Assembly: GCA_038138145.1 (NCBI GenBank)
Contig: JAYQDD010000001.1
Coordinates: forward strand, 248,001 to 312,000
Length of the DNA: 64,000 bases
Source of the DNA: UBA3537 sp038138145
Lineage (GTDB): Bacteria; Bacteroidota; Bacteroidia; Flavobacteriales; Flavobacteriaceae
Reading direction: 5' to 3'
The notes below the pieces were generated by a model that did not search any database, was not told the origin of the DNA, and saw only the letters and a list, made by a program, of their open reading frames with translations. Position numbers and translations under genes: made by a program. Positions 15,561-24,933 of this stretch are shown here, in pieces. Within the stretch, counting starts at the first letter, position 1; every line of letters starts with the position of its first letter.

Positions 15561-16760
15561 TTAAAAAATTAAAAGGTTCAAATCGCTGCAATCTAAATCA
15601 AACCAATTGGATACACTTTTGTTGGTAATAACGCCGTGATATACATACAATCCATTTTTCAAACCATGATCTTGACGGATGGCATTTTCCAGACCGCCAG
15701 CTTCAGCAATTTGCAACAAATATGGGGTAAAAATATTACTCAACGATACAGATGATGTTCGGGAGTATCTTGCTGGAATATTAGGAACACAGTAATGAAT
15801 TACACCGTGTTTTTCAAAAGTGGGTTTGTCGTGTGTTGTAAGTTCGCTAGTTTCAAAACAACCACCCATGTCGATGCTGACATCTATAATCACCGCACCT
15901 TGTTTCATGGACTCTACCATGGCTTCATTGACCAACACGGGTGCTCTGTTTTTTCCTTTGGTTGCACCAATAGCTACATCGCAACGCATTAGGGCTTTCA
16001 TAAGGTTTTTGGGTAGCACAGTAGAGGTGTAAATGCGTTGACCAACATTGGCTTGTAGTGACCTAAGTTTGGAAATAGAACTATCAAAAACTTTGACGTT
16101 TGCACCAAGCCCTAAAGCTGATTTTGTGGCGAATTCGCCAACTACACCAGCACCAATTACGACCACTTCTGTTGGAGGAACACCACTAATATTTCCTAGC
16201 AATAAGCCATTGCCTTGATTGGTGACAGACATTATTTCAGAGGCAATTAGAATTGAGGCAGTTCCTGCGATTTCACTCAGTTGGCGAACTGCTGGAAATG
16301 CACCTTCACCATCTTTTATAAACTCGAACCCAAGTGCAGTAATTTTCTTATGGATTAAGGCCTCAAAATAGCTTTTATCTTGCATTTTTAATTGTAAGGC
16401 CGATAATAATATGGTATTGGGTTTGATGAGCTCAATTTCTTTGAGTGTAGGCGGTTCTACTTTTAAAATCATTGGGCATGCAAAAACTTTAGCAGTGTCT
16501 TTTGTAATTTCAGCTCCAGCCTCACTGTATTCCCGATCATCAAAAGCGGCATGTTGTCCAGCACCGGATTCAATTAGAATACGGTGGCCATTGCTGGTAA
16601 GTGCAGAGACTGCGTCTGGGGTTAGGCAAATTCGCTTTTCTTGAAATGATCGTTCTTTGGGTAGACCAATACAAAGCTTTGCATTCTTGTTCGAAACCTC
16701 TAAACGTTCCTCTTTAGGCAGTAATTGGGCTTTGGAAAAAGGAGAGATTGGTTTTTGCAT
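15561..16760 (-). CDS. ald: Alanine dehydrogenase
   Basis: 399 residues of the alanine dehydrogenase / pyridine nucleotide transhydrogenase family: reversible NAD-linked deamination of alanine to pyruvate. Motifs: GLPKERSFQEKRICLTPDAV near the start (substrate Arg/Lys region), the Rossmann VIGAGVVGEFA (about 197-207), and DVSIDMGGCFETS. It carries an N-terminal extension of about 30 residues relative to classical Ald, as in other Bacteroidetes. It sits 46 bases after tsaE in a minus-strand run porX-tsaE-ald-membrane protein. Confidence 0.88.
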   Translation of the reverse strand: MQKPISPFSKAQLLPKEERLEVSNKNAKLCIGLPKERSFQEKRICLTPDAVSALTSNGHRILIESGAGQHAAFDDREYSEAGAEITKDTAKVFACPMILKVEPPTLKEIELIKPNTILLSALQLKMQDKSYFEALIHKKITALGFEFIKDGEGAFPAVRQLSEIAGTASILIASEIMSVTNQGNGLLLGNISGVPPTEVVVIGAGVVGEFATKSALGLGANVKVFDSSISKLRSLQANVGQRIYTSTVLPKNLMKALMRCDVAIGATKGKNRAPVLVNEAMVESMKQGAVIIDVSIDMGGCFETSELTTHDKPTFEKHGVIHYCVPNIPARYSRTSSVSLSNIFTPYLLQIAEAGGLENAIRQDHGLKNGLYVYHGVITNKSVSNWFDLDCSDLNLLIF

Positions 16761-16806
16761 AGTATTCGTTATGTTTCTGCAAATTACAATTATTTTTTAC
16801 ACCACT

Positions 16807-17226
16807 TCAAGAAATTTCACTTTCAAAACACTCAATTGTGCGTTGATCTTCATTGTCAATTGTCAAATTAACGACGGTAACATCTTTAGGGAGTAACATT
16901 TTTATCTTTTCAGGCCACTCTATAAAATTCCAATAGCCAGAGCAAAAATAATCTTCGACCCCAATATCTAGCGCTTCATAGTGGTTTTTGATTCTGTAAA
17001 AATCAAAATGATATACAAAATCATCAGTTACCTTATATTCATTGACAATTGAAAATGTCGGGCTCGAAGCGTCTTCAGCTCCGCCAAGTGCACGAACTAG
17101 GGCGCTAATTAATGTAGTTTTTCCAGCACCCATTTCGCCATTAAAAAGGACAATTTTTGAGCTAAAAACACCAAGAAGTTCTTTTGCAATTTGGTCAATT
17201 TCTTTTATGCTAAACGTTTTTTTCAT
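16807..17226 (-). CDS. tsaE: tRNA threonylcarbamoyladenosine biosynthesis ATPase TsaE
   Basis: 139 residues. ATPase partner of TsaD/TsaB in making t6A37 on ANN-decoding tRNAs. The Walker A GEMGAGKTT (about 30-38), switch-like SSPTFSIVNEY and the HFDFYRI segment are diagnostic. TsaD and TsaB are not in the window. It begins 4 bases after the porX stop, so it is probably translated from the porX transcript. Confidence 0.95.
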   Translation of the reverse strand: MKKTFSIKEIDQIAKELLGVFSSKIVLFNGEMGAGKTTLISALVRALGGAEDASSPTFSIVNEYKVTDDFVYHFDFYRIKNHYEALDIGVEDYFCSGYWNFIEWPEKIKMLLPKDVTVVNLTIDNEDQRTIECFESEIS

Positions 17227-17230
17227 TTAA

Positions 17231-18781
17231 TTATCTTGGCTTGAGTACAGCAAAAGGGATGAGTACTTCTTCTAAGGAAATCCCTCCATGTTGATACGAG
17301 TTTCTATAGTAGCTGACATAGTGGTTGTAATTGTTGGGGTAGGCGAAAAAAGAGTTTTCTTTGGCAAAAATGAAAGAACTATTCATTGAAATTGAGGGTA
17401 GTCCTACAGTTTTCGGATCTTTAATTGCCAAAACGTCTTTATCATTATAACTTAAACTACGACCTGTTTTGTAGCGCAAGTTCAAGCTTGTTTCTCGGTC
17501 ACCAACTACTTTTGATGGATTTTTCACATTGATGGTACCATGGTCTGTGGTGACGATGAGTTTGAATTTGAGCTCTTGCGCTTGTTTAATGATATCCAAT
17601 AAAGGTGAGTTTTTAAACCAGCTATTTGTAAGTGATCGATAGCCCTTGTCATCTGATGCAAGTTCTTTAACCACCTCCATTTCTGTTTTTGAATGGGACA
17701 ACATATCAACAAAATTGTAGACCAAAACAGTAAGGTCATTTTTAATTTTAGTTTTAAAATTATCCGCTAATTTTTTTCCCGTTTTTAAATTTGTTATTTT
17801 GATATATTCATGGGTTAAATGATTGATATTCAATCTTTTTAGCTGTTCATCCAAAAATTTATCTTCATGCAAATTTTTACCCCCTTCGTCTGTATCATTT
17901 TTCCAATATTCTGGATAAAGTGTTTCCATTTCCTTTGGCATTAATCCAGAAAAAAGCGCATTTCTTGCATATTGCGTCGCTGTAGGAAGAATACTATAAT
18001 ACATACTATTTTCAGTAGTTTTGTAGTGCGTATTGATGGTCTTTTCGATTGTTTTCCACTGATCATAACGCAAATTATCAATCACGACAAGAAGCGTGGG
18101 CTGTTCTTTCGATAAGTGTTGTGCAATTTTGGTTTTGAACAGCGTATGCGACAAAATTGGCGCATCAATATCGTGAAACCATTGCGAATAGTTTTGTTCG
18201 ATAAAACGCCCAAACTGTTGGTTAGCTTCTGTTTTTTGTGCCTCTAAAATCTCTGATAATGTTCCGTCTTGTGAGTCTTCTAATTTCAATTCCCAAAAGA
18301 TTAATTTTTGATACAAATTTTTCCAATCATTTGTAGATTTCAACCCCATCATTTCTAAGGAAATCTCTCGAAACTCCTGCAAATAACTCGATGATGTTTT
18401 TTCGGAAACCAAACGGCTGTGGTCTAAATTTTTTTTCAGGCTTAATAAGATTTGATTTGGGTTTACGGGTTTAATCAAATAATCGGCAATTTTACTCCCA
18501 ATAGCTTCTTCCATGATGTATTCCTCTTCACTTTTTGTAATCATCACTACGGGAATATTTGCATTTAGCTTTTTCAATTCAGAAAGCGTATCCAATCCGG
18601 AGAGGCCAGGCATATTTTCATCTAAAAAAACAATGTCAAAATTATTTTGTGCAAAAATTTCAAGCGCATCAGACCCATTGGAGCAAGGAGTGATGTTGTA
18701 GTTTTTTTGTTCTAAAAATATGATATGTGGCTTGAGGTGAGAAATCTCATCATCTACCCACAAAATTTGTATACTGCTCAT
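17231..18781 (-). CDS. porX: PorX, response regulator / PglZ-domain phosphatase of type IX secretion
   Basis: 516 residues with a CheY-like receiver (1-125; D10, D11, phospho-acceptor D54 in VFLDENMPG, T82, K104-like lysine) fused to a C-terminal PglZ / alkaline-phosphatase-type domain. That domain carries the metal/nucleophile segments DNLRYDQW, LPTATQYARNALFSG and IVTTDHGTINV. This architecture is PorX, which controls type IX secretion genes with PorY and is reported to act on oligonucleotide signals in Porphyromonas. No T9SS structural genes are in the window. It is divergent from the HD-domain gene. Confidence 0.93.
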   Translation of the reverse strand: MSSIQILWVDDEISHLKPHIIFLEQKNYNITPCSNGSDALEIFAQNNFDIVFLDENMPGLSGLDTLSELKKLNANIPVVMITKSEEEYIMEEAIGSKIADYLIKPVNPNQILLSLKKNLDHSRLVSEKTSSSYLQEFREISLEMMGLKSTNDWKNLYQKLIFWELKLEDSQDGTLSEILEAQKTEANQQFGRFIEQNYSQWFHDIDAPILSHTLFKTKIAQHLSKEQPTLLVVIDNLRYDQWKTIEKTINTHYKTTENSMYYSILPTATQYARNALFSGLMPKEMETLYPEYWKNDTDEGGKNLHEDKFLDEQLKRLNINHLTHEYIKITNLKTGKKLADNFKTKIKNDLTVLVYNFVDMLSHSKTEMEVVKELASDDKGYRSLTNSWFKNSPLLDIIKQAQELKFKLIVTTDHGTINVKNPSKVVGDRETSLNLRYKTGRSLSYNDKDVLAIKDPKTVGLPSISMNSSFIFAKENSFFAYPNNYNHYVSYYRNSYQHGGISLEEVLIPFAVLKPR

Positions 18782-18879
18782 AAAGTGCTTTAATTAAGAA
18801 TATAAGTCCTGTGATTTTATTACTTTTACACCAGAAAAAATGGATTCTAATTCGGAATACAAAATAAAACTAAATTAGT

Positions 18880-20109
18880 TTGAATACCAGTAATAAGCTC
18901 AAAATATTTAACGATCCAATATATGGATTTATTACAATTCCTAATCCTTTAATTTTTGATCTTATTGCCCATCCTTATTTTCAACGACTGCGCAGAATTT
19001 CACAAATGGGGTTGTCCTACTTGGTATATCCAGGAGCACACCACACACGATTTCATCATGCTTTGGGGTGTTTGCACTTGATGCAAAAAGTGGTTCGAAT
19101 ACTTAAATTTAAAGGTATTTCTATTTCAGAAGAAGAAGAAAACGCACTGTATGTTGCCATTTTATTACATGATATTGGACACGGTCCTTTTAGTCATGCG
19201 ATGGAACATAGTCTTGTTCATGGCATTGATCACGAGTCTATATCCTTGCGGTTTATGGAAGCTTTGAATACTGAATTTGATGGTCAATTGAGTTTGGCCA
19301 TTACTATTTTTAAGGGTGCATATTCCCGCAAATTTTTTGGTCAACTCATTTCCAGCCAATTGGACATGGATCGATCAGATTACCTGAAACGCGATAGTTT
19401 TTATACTGGTGTATCTGAAGGTAATATCAATAGCGAACGTTTGATTTCAATGATGAATGTTGTTGATGATCAATTGGTTATAGAAAAAAAAGGAATTTTT
19501 TCTATTGAGAAATTTCTAACGGCTCGTCGTTTAATGTATTGGCAAGTTTATCTTCATAAAACAGGTTTGGTTGCAGAGCAAATGATTATCAATGTGTTGA
19601 AACGCGCAAAAGAACTTGCTCATCAATCCGTGCCATTGAATGTTAGTCCATCTTTTACGTTTTTTTTACAAGAAACAATTGATGACACAAATTTTGATTC
19701 ATCAGTACTAGAACAGTTTTCAAAACTTGATGATTATGACATCATAGCCGCATTAAAATCGTGGCAAAACCATAAAGATTATATCCTTAGAGATCTGTCT
19801 CAGCGCATATTAGAACGTAAGTTGTTAAAAATAAAATTCTACAAAAAAAGCCAAATCGCATCAGAGTTGGAAAGATTGACTAAAGTGTGGAAAAAAGTAG
19901 CGCCACACAAAAACAATTCAGTTTCATACTACGTTTTTTCGGGTTCAATAAAAAACACAGGCTACAAACCTTATGAAGATGGCATATCTATTTTGCATAA
20001 AGATGGAAAAATTTCAGATGTCATAGATGCCTCTGACAATCTGAATCTCAAGGGTTTATCCAAAACAGTAAAACGTCATTATATATGCTTTCCAAAAGAG
20101 TTGCTATGA
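18880..20109 (+). CDS. HD-domain phosphohydrolase
   Basis: 409 residues of the dGTPase-like HD superfamily. Metal-binding residues: H59/H60 (RFHHALG), H97 and D98 (LLHDIGHGPFSHAMEH) and D162/D164 (QLDMDRSDYLKRDS). Substrate (dNTP or other phosphate ester) is unknown. The start is a TTG at 18880: an in-frame TAA lies 7 bases upstream and no ATG occurs near the conserved N-terminus KLKIFNDPIYGFITIP, so a non-ATG start is required. It is followed by the lpx operon after 25 bases containing a separate -7 element. Confidence 0.9.
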   Translation: MNTSNKLKIFNDPIYGFITIPNPLIFDLIAHPYFQRLRRISQMGLSYLVYPGAHHTRFHHALGCLHLMQKVVRILKFKGISISEEEENALYVAILLHDIGHGPFSHAMEHSLVHGIDHESISLRFMEALNTEFDGQLSLAITIFKGAYSRKFFGQLISSQLDMDRSDYLKRDSFYTGVSEGNINSERLISMMNVVDDQLVIEKKGIFSIEKFLTARRLMYWQVYLHKTGLVAEQMIINVLKRAKELAHQSVPLNVSPSFTFFLQETIDDTNFDSSVLEQFSKLDDYDIIAALKSWQNHKDYILRDLSQRILERKLLKIKFYKKSQIASELERLTKVWKKVAPHKNNSVSYYVFSGSIKNTGYKPYEDGISILHKDGKISDVIDASDNLNLKGLSKTVKRHYICFPKELL

Positions 20110-20119
20110 TTATTTTTTT

Positions 20120-20127
20120 TACTTTTG
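20120..20127 (+). promoter_or_regulatory. -7 element of the lpx operon
   Basis: TACTTTTG, with a TTG at 20101-20103 (16-base spacer). The ATG of lpxD follows after only 7 bases, so the message would be leaderless or nearly so. Confidence 0.5.
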
Positions 20128-20134
20128 CACTGAA

Positions 20135-21157
20135 ATGAAATTTACAGCTAACCAAATAGCGGAATTACTCGACGGCGAAGTTGTTGGCGATGAAAATGCA
20201 GAAGTCTTCACGCTTTCCAAAATTGAGGAAGGTAAAGAAGGTTCTCTTACTTTTTTGTCTAATCCAAAATATACGCCGTTTATTTATTCGACCAATGCTA
20301 CAGTTACTATTGTTGATCATGATTTTGTTGCCGATAAAGAAATTACAACCACACTGATAAAAGTGGCCAATGCGTATACCGCATTTTCTACGCTTTTAGA
20401 ACATTACAATTTAATAAAAAACAATAAAACTGGAATTGAATCACCCGTATCTATGGCATCTACAGTAACTTATGGTGACCATATTTACATCGGTGCATTT
20501 ACGTCCATTGGAGAAAATGTCCGCATTGGGGATAACGTCAAAATTTATCCTAACTGTTACATCGGTGATAATGTAGAGATTGGTGACAATACAACGATTT
20601 TTGCAGGTGCAAAAATTTACTCTGATTGTATCATTGGTGCCCAATGCACTATCGATGCAGCAGTTGTTATCGGTGCTGATGGTTTTGGTTTTTCGCCGAA
20701 CGAAAGTGGAGTTTATAAAAAAGTTCCTCAAATTGGAAACGTGATTATTGAAGATAATGTTGCTGTAGGTGCAGCGACAACAATTGATCGCGCAACTCTG
20801 GGTTCGACTATTATAAAAAAAGGAGTAAAACTTGACAATCAAATTCAGATTGCCCACAATGTGGTCATAGGGGAAAATACCGTAATCGCTGCACAAACGG
20901 GAATTGCTGGATCAACAAAAATTGGTGCGCATTGTCAAATTGGTGGTCAAGTTGGTGTTGCAGGGCATATTACCATTGGCAATCATGTAAAAATTCAAGG
21001 CCAATCTGGAATTACAAAAAGTATTCCTGATCATCAACTTCTTCAGGGTACTCCAGCATTTGGTTATGCTGATTACTATAAATCTTACGTCCATTTTAAA
21101 AACCTACCTCACTTAGCAAAAACAATCGGTGAGCTCGAAAAAAAATTAAAAAAATGA
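20135..21157 (+). CDS. lpxD: UDP-3-O-acylglucosamine N-acyltransferase
   Basis: Third step of lipid A synthesis: adds the second 3-hydroxyacyl chain to UDP-3-O-acyl-glucosamine from acyl-ACP. 340 residues with the usual N-terminal uridine-binding domain (1-95), a left-handed beta helix of hexapeptide repeats (about 100-300) and a C-terminal helix. The catalytic His lies in LDNQIQIAHNVVIGENTVIAAQTG, and the GADGFGF segment is characteristic. It overlaps the lpxC/fabZ start by 4 bases (ATGA), indicating translational coupling. Confidence 0.95.
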   Translation: MKFTANQIAELLDGEVVGDENAEVFTLSKIEEGKEGSLTFLSNPKYTPFIYSTNATVTIVDHDFVADKEITTTLIKVANAYTAFSTLLEHYNLIKNNKTGIESPVSMASTVTYGDHIYIGAFTSIGENVRIGDNVKIYPNCYIGDNVEIGDNTTIFAGAKIYSDCIIGAQCTIDAAVVIGADGFGFSPNESGVYKKVPQIGNVIIEDNVAVGAATTIDRATLGSTIIKKGVKLDNQIQIAHNVVIGENTVIAAQTGIAGSTKIGAHCQIGGQVGVAGHITIGNHVKIQGQSGITKSIPDHQLLQGTPAFGYADYYKSYVHFKNLPHLAKTIGELEKKLKK

Positions 21158-22557
21158 TTACAAAAACCCAATCGAAACAAACAACAATTTCAAAACCAGC
21201 TACACTTGAAGGGGTAGGGTTACACACTGGAAACAATGTTACACTCACATTTCTACCTGCTGAAGCAAACTTTGGTTATGCATTTAAAAGAGTAGACCTT
21301 GAAGGAGCGCCGCTTATAAAAGCTGATGCAAATTTTGTAACAAGTACCCAACGTGGAACCTGCCTCGAAAAAAATGGTGTTTCCATACAAACAAGCGAAC
21401 ACGTGCTTGCTGCACTGGTAGGATTAGAAATTGACAATGTTATCATTGAATTGGATGCCTCTGAGCCTCCTATTATGGATGGATCTTCCAAGTTTTTTAT
21501 CGAAGCACTCGAAAAAGCTGGTATAGAAGAATTAGACGCTTTTAGAGAAGTTTATGTGGTTAAAGACGTCATAACATATACCGATGAAGAAACAGGAAGT
21601 GACATCACGATAATTCCATCGGAGGAATACCAAGTGACTACTATGGTTGATTTTGGTACTAAAGTGTTAGGTACTCAAAATGCAACACTGCAAAAACTTT
21701 CAAACTTTAAGAAAGATATAGCGGACTCCAGAACATTTAGTTTTTTGCATGAATTAGAAATGCTTTTGGAGCACGGTCTGATAAAAGGGGGTGATCTCAA
21801 CAATGCCATTGTCTATGTCGACAAACCACTTTCTGAAGAAACCATGGAAAAACTCAAAGTGGCCTTCAATAAAGATTCAATTGCTGTTAAACCAAATGGA
21901 ATTTTAGATAATTTGACTTTGCATTATCCAAATGAAGCGGCGCGACACAAACTTTTAGATGTCATTGGCGATTTGGCGCTTGCAGGAATTCGTTTACAAG
22001 GAAAAGTGATTGCAAACAAACCCGGACATTTTGTAAATACACAATTTGCCAAAAAAATGGCTAAAATCGTCAAGATTGAACGTCGAAACAATATGCCTGC
22101 GGTAGATTTAAACCAAACCCCTGTGATGGATGTCAATGCCATTATGGATATGTTGCCACACCGCCCTCCATTTTTATTGATTGACAAAGTATTCGAATTG
22201 TCACCAAATCATGTCATTGGTTCAAAGAATGTGACCATGAATGAGTCTTTCTTTCAAGGACACTTTCCGGGAGCACCAGTCATGCCTGGTGTATTGATTG
22301 TTGAGGCAATGGCACAAACGGGAGGTATTTTAGTTTTAAACACAGTCCCTGATCCTGAAAACTACCTCACATTTTTTATGAAAATAGACAAAGTGAAATT
22401 TAAGCAAAAAGTGGTTCCTGGAGATACACTTATTTTCAGTTGTTCGCTTATCACACCCATACGAAGAGGTATTTGCCATATGCAAGGATATGCCTATGCC
22501 AATGGTAAATTGTGTGCTGAAGCGGAACTTATGGCTCAAATTTCAAAGGTAAAATAG
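21154..22557 (+). CDS. lpxC/fabZ: Bifunctional LpxC deacetylase / FabZ dehydratase
   Basis: 467-residue fusion seen across Bacteroidetes. Residues 1 to about 310 are LpxC, the zinc deacetylase that commits UDP-GlcNAc derivatives to lipid A (TSEHVLAAL and LHYPNEAARHKLLDVIGDLAL carry the zinc ligands). Residues about 325-467 are FabZ, the 3-hydroxyacyl-ACP dehydratase of fatty acid synthesis (LPHRPPFLLIDKV, then GHFPGAPVMPGVLIVEAMAQTGG with the catalytic His and Glu). The fusion keeps the two enzymes that compete for 3-hydroxyacyl-ACP flux in equal amounts. Confidence 0.97.
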   Translation: MITKTQSKQTTISKPATLEGVGLHTGNNVTLTFLPAEANFGYAFKRVDLEGAPLIKADANFVTSTQRGTCLEKNGVSIQTSEHVLAALVGLEIDNVIIELDASEPPIMDGSSKFFIEALEKAGIEELDAFREVYVVKDVITYTDEETGSDITIIPSEEYQVTTMVDFGTKVLGTQNATLQKLSNFKKDIADSRTFSFLHELEMLLEHGLIKGGDLNNAIVYVDKPLSEETMEKLKVAFNKDSIAVKPNGILDNLTLHYPNEAARHKLLDVIGDLALAGIRLQGKVIANKPGHFVNTQFAKKMAKIVKIERRNNMPAVDLNQTPVMDVNAIMDMLPHRPPFLLIDKVFELSPNHVIGSKNVTMNESFFQGHFPGAPVMPGVLIVEAMAQTGGILVLNTVPDPENYLTFFMKIDKVKFKQKVVPGDTLIFSCSLITPIRRGICHMQGYAYANGKLCAEAELMAQISKVK

Positions 22558-22572
22558 TTTAAAAAAAAACAA

Positions 22573-23358
22573 ATGAATCAACCACTTGCATACGTACATC
22601 CAGGCGCAAAAATCGCCAAAAATGTCGTTATCGAACCTTTTACAACCATTAATAATAACGTGGTTATAGGAGAAGGAACATGGATTGGATCTAATGTCAC
22701 TATTATGGAAGGTGCTCGAATCGGTAAAAATTGCAATATTTTTCCGGGATCTGTTATTTCAGCCAATCCACAAGATCTTAAATATAATGATGAAGATACC
22801 ACGACAGAAATTGGCGATAATGTAACCATTCGCGAGTGTGTTACTATCAATAGAGGAACAGCCGATCGCATGAAAACGGTCATTGGAGACAATTGCCTGA
22901 TTATGGCCTATTGTCATATTGCCCACGATTGTGTCGTTGGAAACAACTGTATTTTTTCGAACAACAGCACACTCGCTGGACATATCAATGTAGGAGATTA
23001 TGTTGTGCTTGCAGGAATGACTGCTGTACACCAATTTTGTTCTATAGGTAATCATGCTTTTGTTACTGGTGGATCTTTGGTGCGTAAAGATGTGCCACCA
23101 TACGTCAAAGCCGCTCGTGAACCTCTATCCTATGTAGGTATTAATTCTGTTGGATTGCGCCGAAGAGGGTATACCACAGAAAAAATTAGAGAAATTCAGG
23201 GAATATACAGGTTATTATACCAAAAAAATTATAACAACAGCCAAGCTTCAGCCATTATTGAAGCAGAAATGGAAGCCACTCCAGAGCGTGATGAAATTTT
23301 ACAATTCATCAAAAATTCGCACCGTGGAATCATGAAGGGCTATTTTAAATCAAACTAA
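22573..23358 (+). CDS. lpxA: UDP-N-acetylglucosamine acyltransferase
   Basis: First step of lipid A synthesis. 261 residues, normal for LpxA: hexapeptide beta-helix (1 to about 190) then a helical C-terminus. The catalytic His region HIAHDCVVGNNC, and AGHINVGDYVVLAGMTAVHQFCSIG, match the family. It lies 15 bases after lpxC/fabZ and 4 bases before efp. Confidence 0.96.
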   Translation: MNQPLAYVHPGAKIAKNVVIEPFTTINNNVVIGEGTWIGSNVTIMEGARIGKNCNIFPGSVISANPQDLKYNDEDTTTEIGDNVTIRECVTINRGTADRMKTVIGDNCLIMAYCHIAHDCVVGNNCIFSNNSTLAGHINVGDYVVLAGMTAVHQFCSIGNHAFVTGGSLVRKDVPPYVKAAREPLSYVGINSVGLRRRGYTTEKIREIQGIYRLLYQKNYNNSQASAIIEAEMEATPERDEILQFIKNSHRGIMKGYFKSN

Positions 23359-23362
23359 AACT

Positions 23363-23929
23363 ATGGCAAACACATCTGACATTAGAAATGGATTGTGCAT
23401 CCGCTACAACCATGACATTTATAAAATCATTGAATTTTTGCACGTTAAACCAGGGAAAGGTCCAGCATTTGTACGTACAAAACTCAAAAGTGTTACCACA
23501 GGAAAAGTTATAGACAACACCTTTTCTGCAGGCCATAAAATTGAAGACGTCCGTGTAGAAACACACAAATTTCAGTACCTCTATCCAGAAGGTGATATGT
23601 ATCACTTTATGAACGTAGAGGATTACAACCAAATTACCTTAAATGTCAAAACCATTGACAATCCAGGGCTATTAAAAGAAGGTGAAGTGGTTACGGTCAT
23701 TATTAACTCAGAAGATGATATGCCACTTTCAGTAGAAATGCCTGCCAGCGTTATTTTAGAAGTAACTTCAACTGAACCCGGTGTAAAAGGCAATACAGCC
23801 ACAAATGCCACCAAACCCGCTACTGTAGAAACAGGCGCAACTATTAATGTGCCTTTATTCATCAATGAAGGGGATAAAATTAAAGTCGAAACTGCTAAAG
23901 GTACATATAAAGAACGCGTTAAAGCGTAA
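23363..23929 (+). CDS. efp: Elongation factor P
   Basis: 188 residues, three beta-barrel domains. It relieves ribosome stalling at polyproline stretches. The loop that reaches the peptidyl-transfer centre is KPGKGPAFVRT with K32 at the position modified in E. coli EF-P (K34). Whether this lysine is modified here cannot be told. The EF-P C-terminal domain ends INEGDKIKVETAKGTYKERVK. It lies inside the lipid A operon between lpxA and a second lpxD-like gene. Confidence 0.97.
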   Translation: MANTSDIRNGLCIRYNHDIYKIIEFLHVKPGKGPAFVRTKLKSVTTGKVIDNTFSAGHKIEDVRVETHKFQYLYPEGDMYHFMNVEDYNQITLNVKTIDNPGLLKEGEVVTVIINSEDDMPLSVEMPASVILEVTSTEPGVKGNTATNATKPATVETGATINVPLFINEGDKIKVETAKGTYKERVKA

Positions 23930-23935
23930 ATTTCT

Positions 23936-24871
23936 ATGAAATTTCCCACACCGCAAACCCTCAAACAAATTGCATCGCTTATAAACAGCGATTTTGTAGG
24001 TGATGCTGATTTTCCTGTTTTAGGAATGAATGAAATTCATGTGGTGACCTCTGGTGATATTGTTTTTGTCGATCATCCAAAATATTATGACAAAGCACTA
24101 AATTCTGCGGCAACTGTAGTACTTATCAATAAAAAAGTGGACTGTCCAGAAGGGAAAGCACTTTTAATTTCTGACGACCCCTTTCGTGATTTTAATACCT
24201 TGACTGCACATTTCAAACCTTTTGTGAGTTCTTCGGTAAGCATAGATCCTTCCGCAAACATAGGTGAAGGAACACAAATTCAACCTAATGTTTTTATAGG
24301 GCCAAATGTAACCATTGGCAAAAATTGCTTAATTCATGCCCAAGTTAGTATAGTATCTGACACCATCATTGGAGATAATGTTGTCATTGGCTCAGGAACC
24401 GTTTTGGGAGGCGATGCTTTTTATTATAAAAATCGTCCGGAAGGGTATGACCAATTGCTATCTGGAGGTCGTGTTATGATTGAAAATGATGTTCATATCG
24501 GTACGGGCTGTACTATTGATAGAGGTGTAACTGGCGATACAACCATTGGGGCAGGGTCAAAATTGGACAATCAAATTCAGGTGGGACACGATACTGTCAT
24601 TGGCAAAAAATGTCTAATTGCCTCGCAAACAGGCATTGCCGGGTGTTGTGTTATCGAAGACGAAGTGACCATTTGGGGGCAAGTGGGCACCAACAGTGGA
24701 ATTACCATTGGAAAAAAAGCAGTTATTTTAGGGCAAACAGGGGTCACAAAATCCGTTGAAGGGGGCAAAACTTACTTTGGTACGCCTATACAAGAATCGC
24801 GTGGAAAACTCAAAGAAATGGCCGCACTACGCCAATTACCCGACCTATTGCAAAAGTTAAAAGAAAAATAA
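23936..24871 (+). CDS. Second LpxD-like acyltransferase
   Basis: 311 residues of the LpxD/LbetaH family: an N-terminal domain like LpxD (1-90), hexapeptide repeats, and the active-site-like segment LDNQIQVGHDTVIGKKCLIASQTG with a His at the catalytic position. It differs from the operon's lpxD in length and in the middle insert (FYYKNRPEGYDQLLSGGRVM). It may acylate a different sugar nucleotide or use a different acyl chain, but this is unresolved. Six bases after efp. Confidence 0.85.
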   Translation: MKFPTPQTLKQIASLINSDFVGDADFPVLGMNEIHVVTSGDIVFVDHPKYYDKALNSAATVVLINKKVDCPEGKALLISDDPFRDFNTLTAHFKPFVSSSVSIDPSANIGEGTQIQPNVFIGPNVTIGKNCLIHAQVSIVSDTIIGDNVVIGSGTVLGGDAFYYKNRPEGYDQLLSGGRVMIENDVHIGTGCTIDRGVTGDTTIGAGSKLDNQIQVGHDTVIGKKCLIASQTGIAGCCVIEDEVTIWGQVGTNSGITIGKKAVILGQTGVTKSVEGGKTYFGTPIQESRGKLKEMAALRQLPDLLQKLKEK

Positions 24872-24874
24872 AAA

Positions 24875-24910
24875 TTGTCTTTATAAATCAACTTCAAAAA
24901 ATTACATTTG
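24875..24910 (+). promoter_or_regulatory. Possible promoter of sucD
   Basis: -7 TACATTTG (24903-24910), with a TTG at 24875-24877 (25-base spacer, longer than usual). The 62-base gap suggests sucD can be expressed apart from the lipid A operon. Confidence 0.4.
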
Positions 24911-24933
24911 CACCAACCAAAAAATCAACTTCA

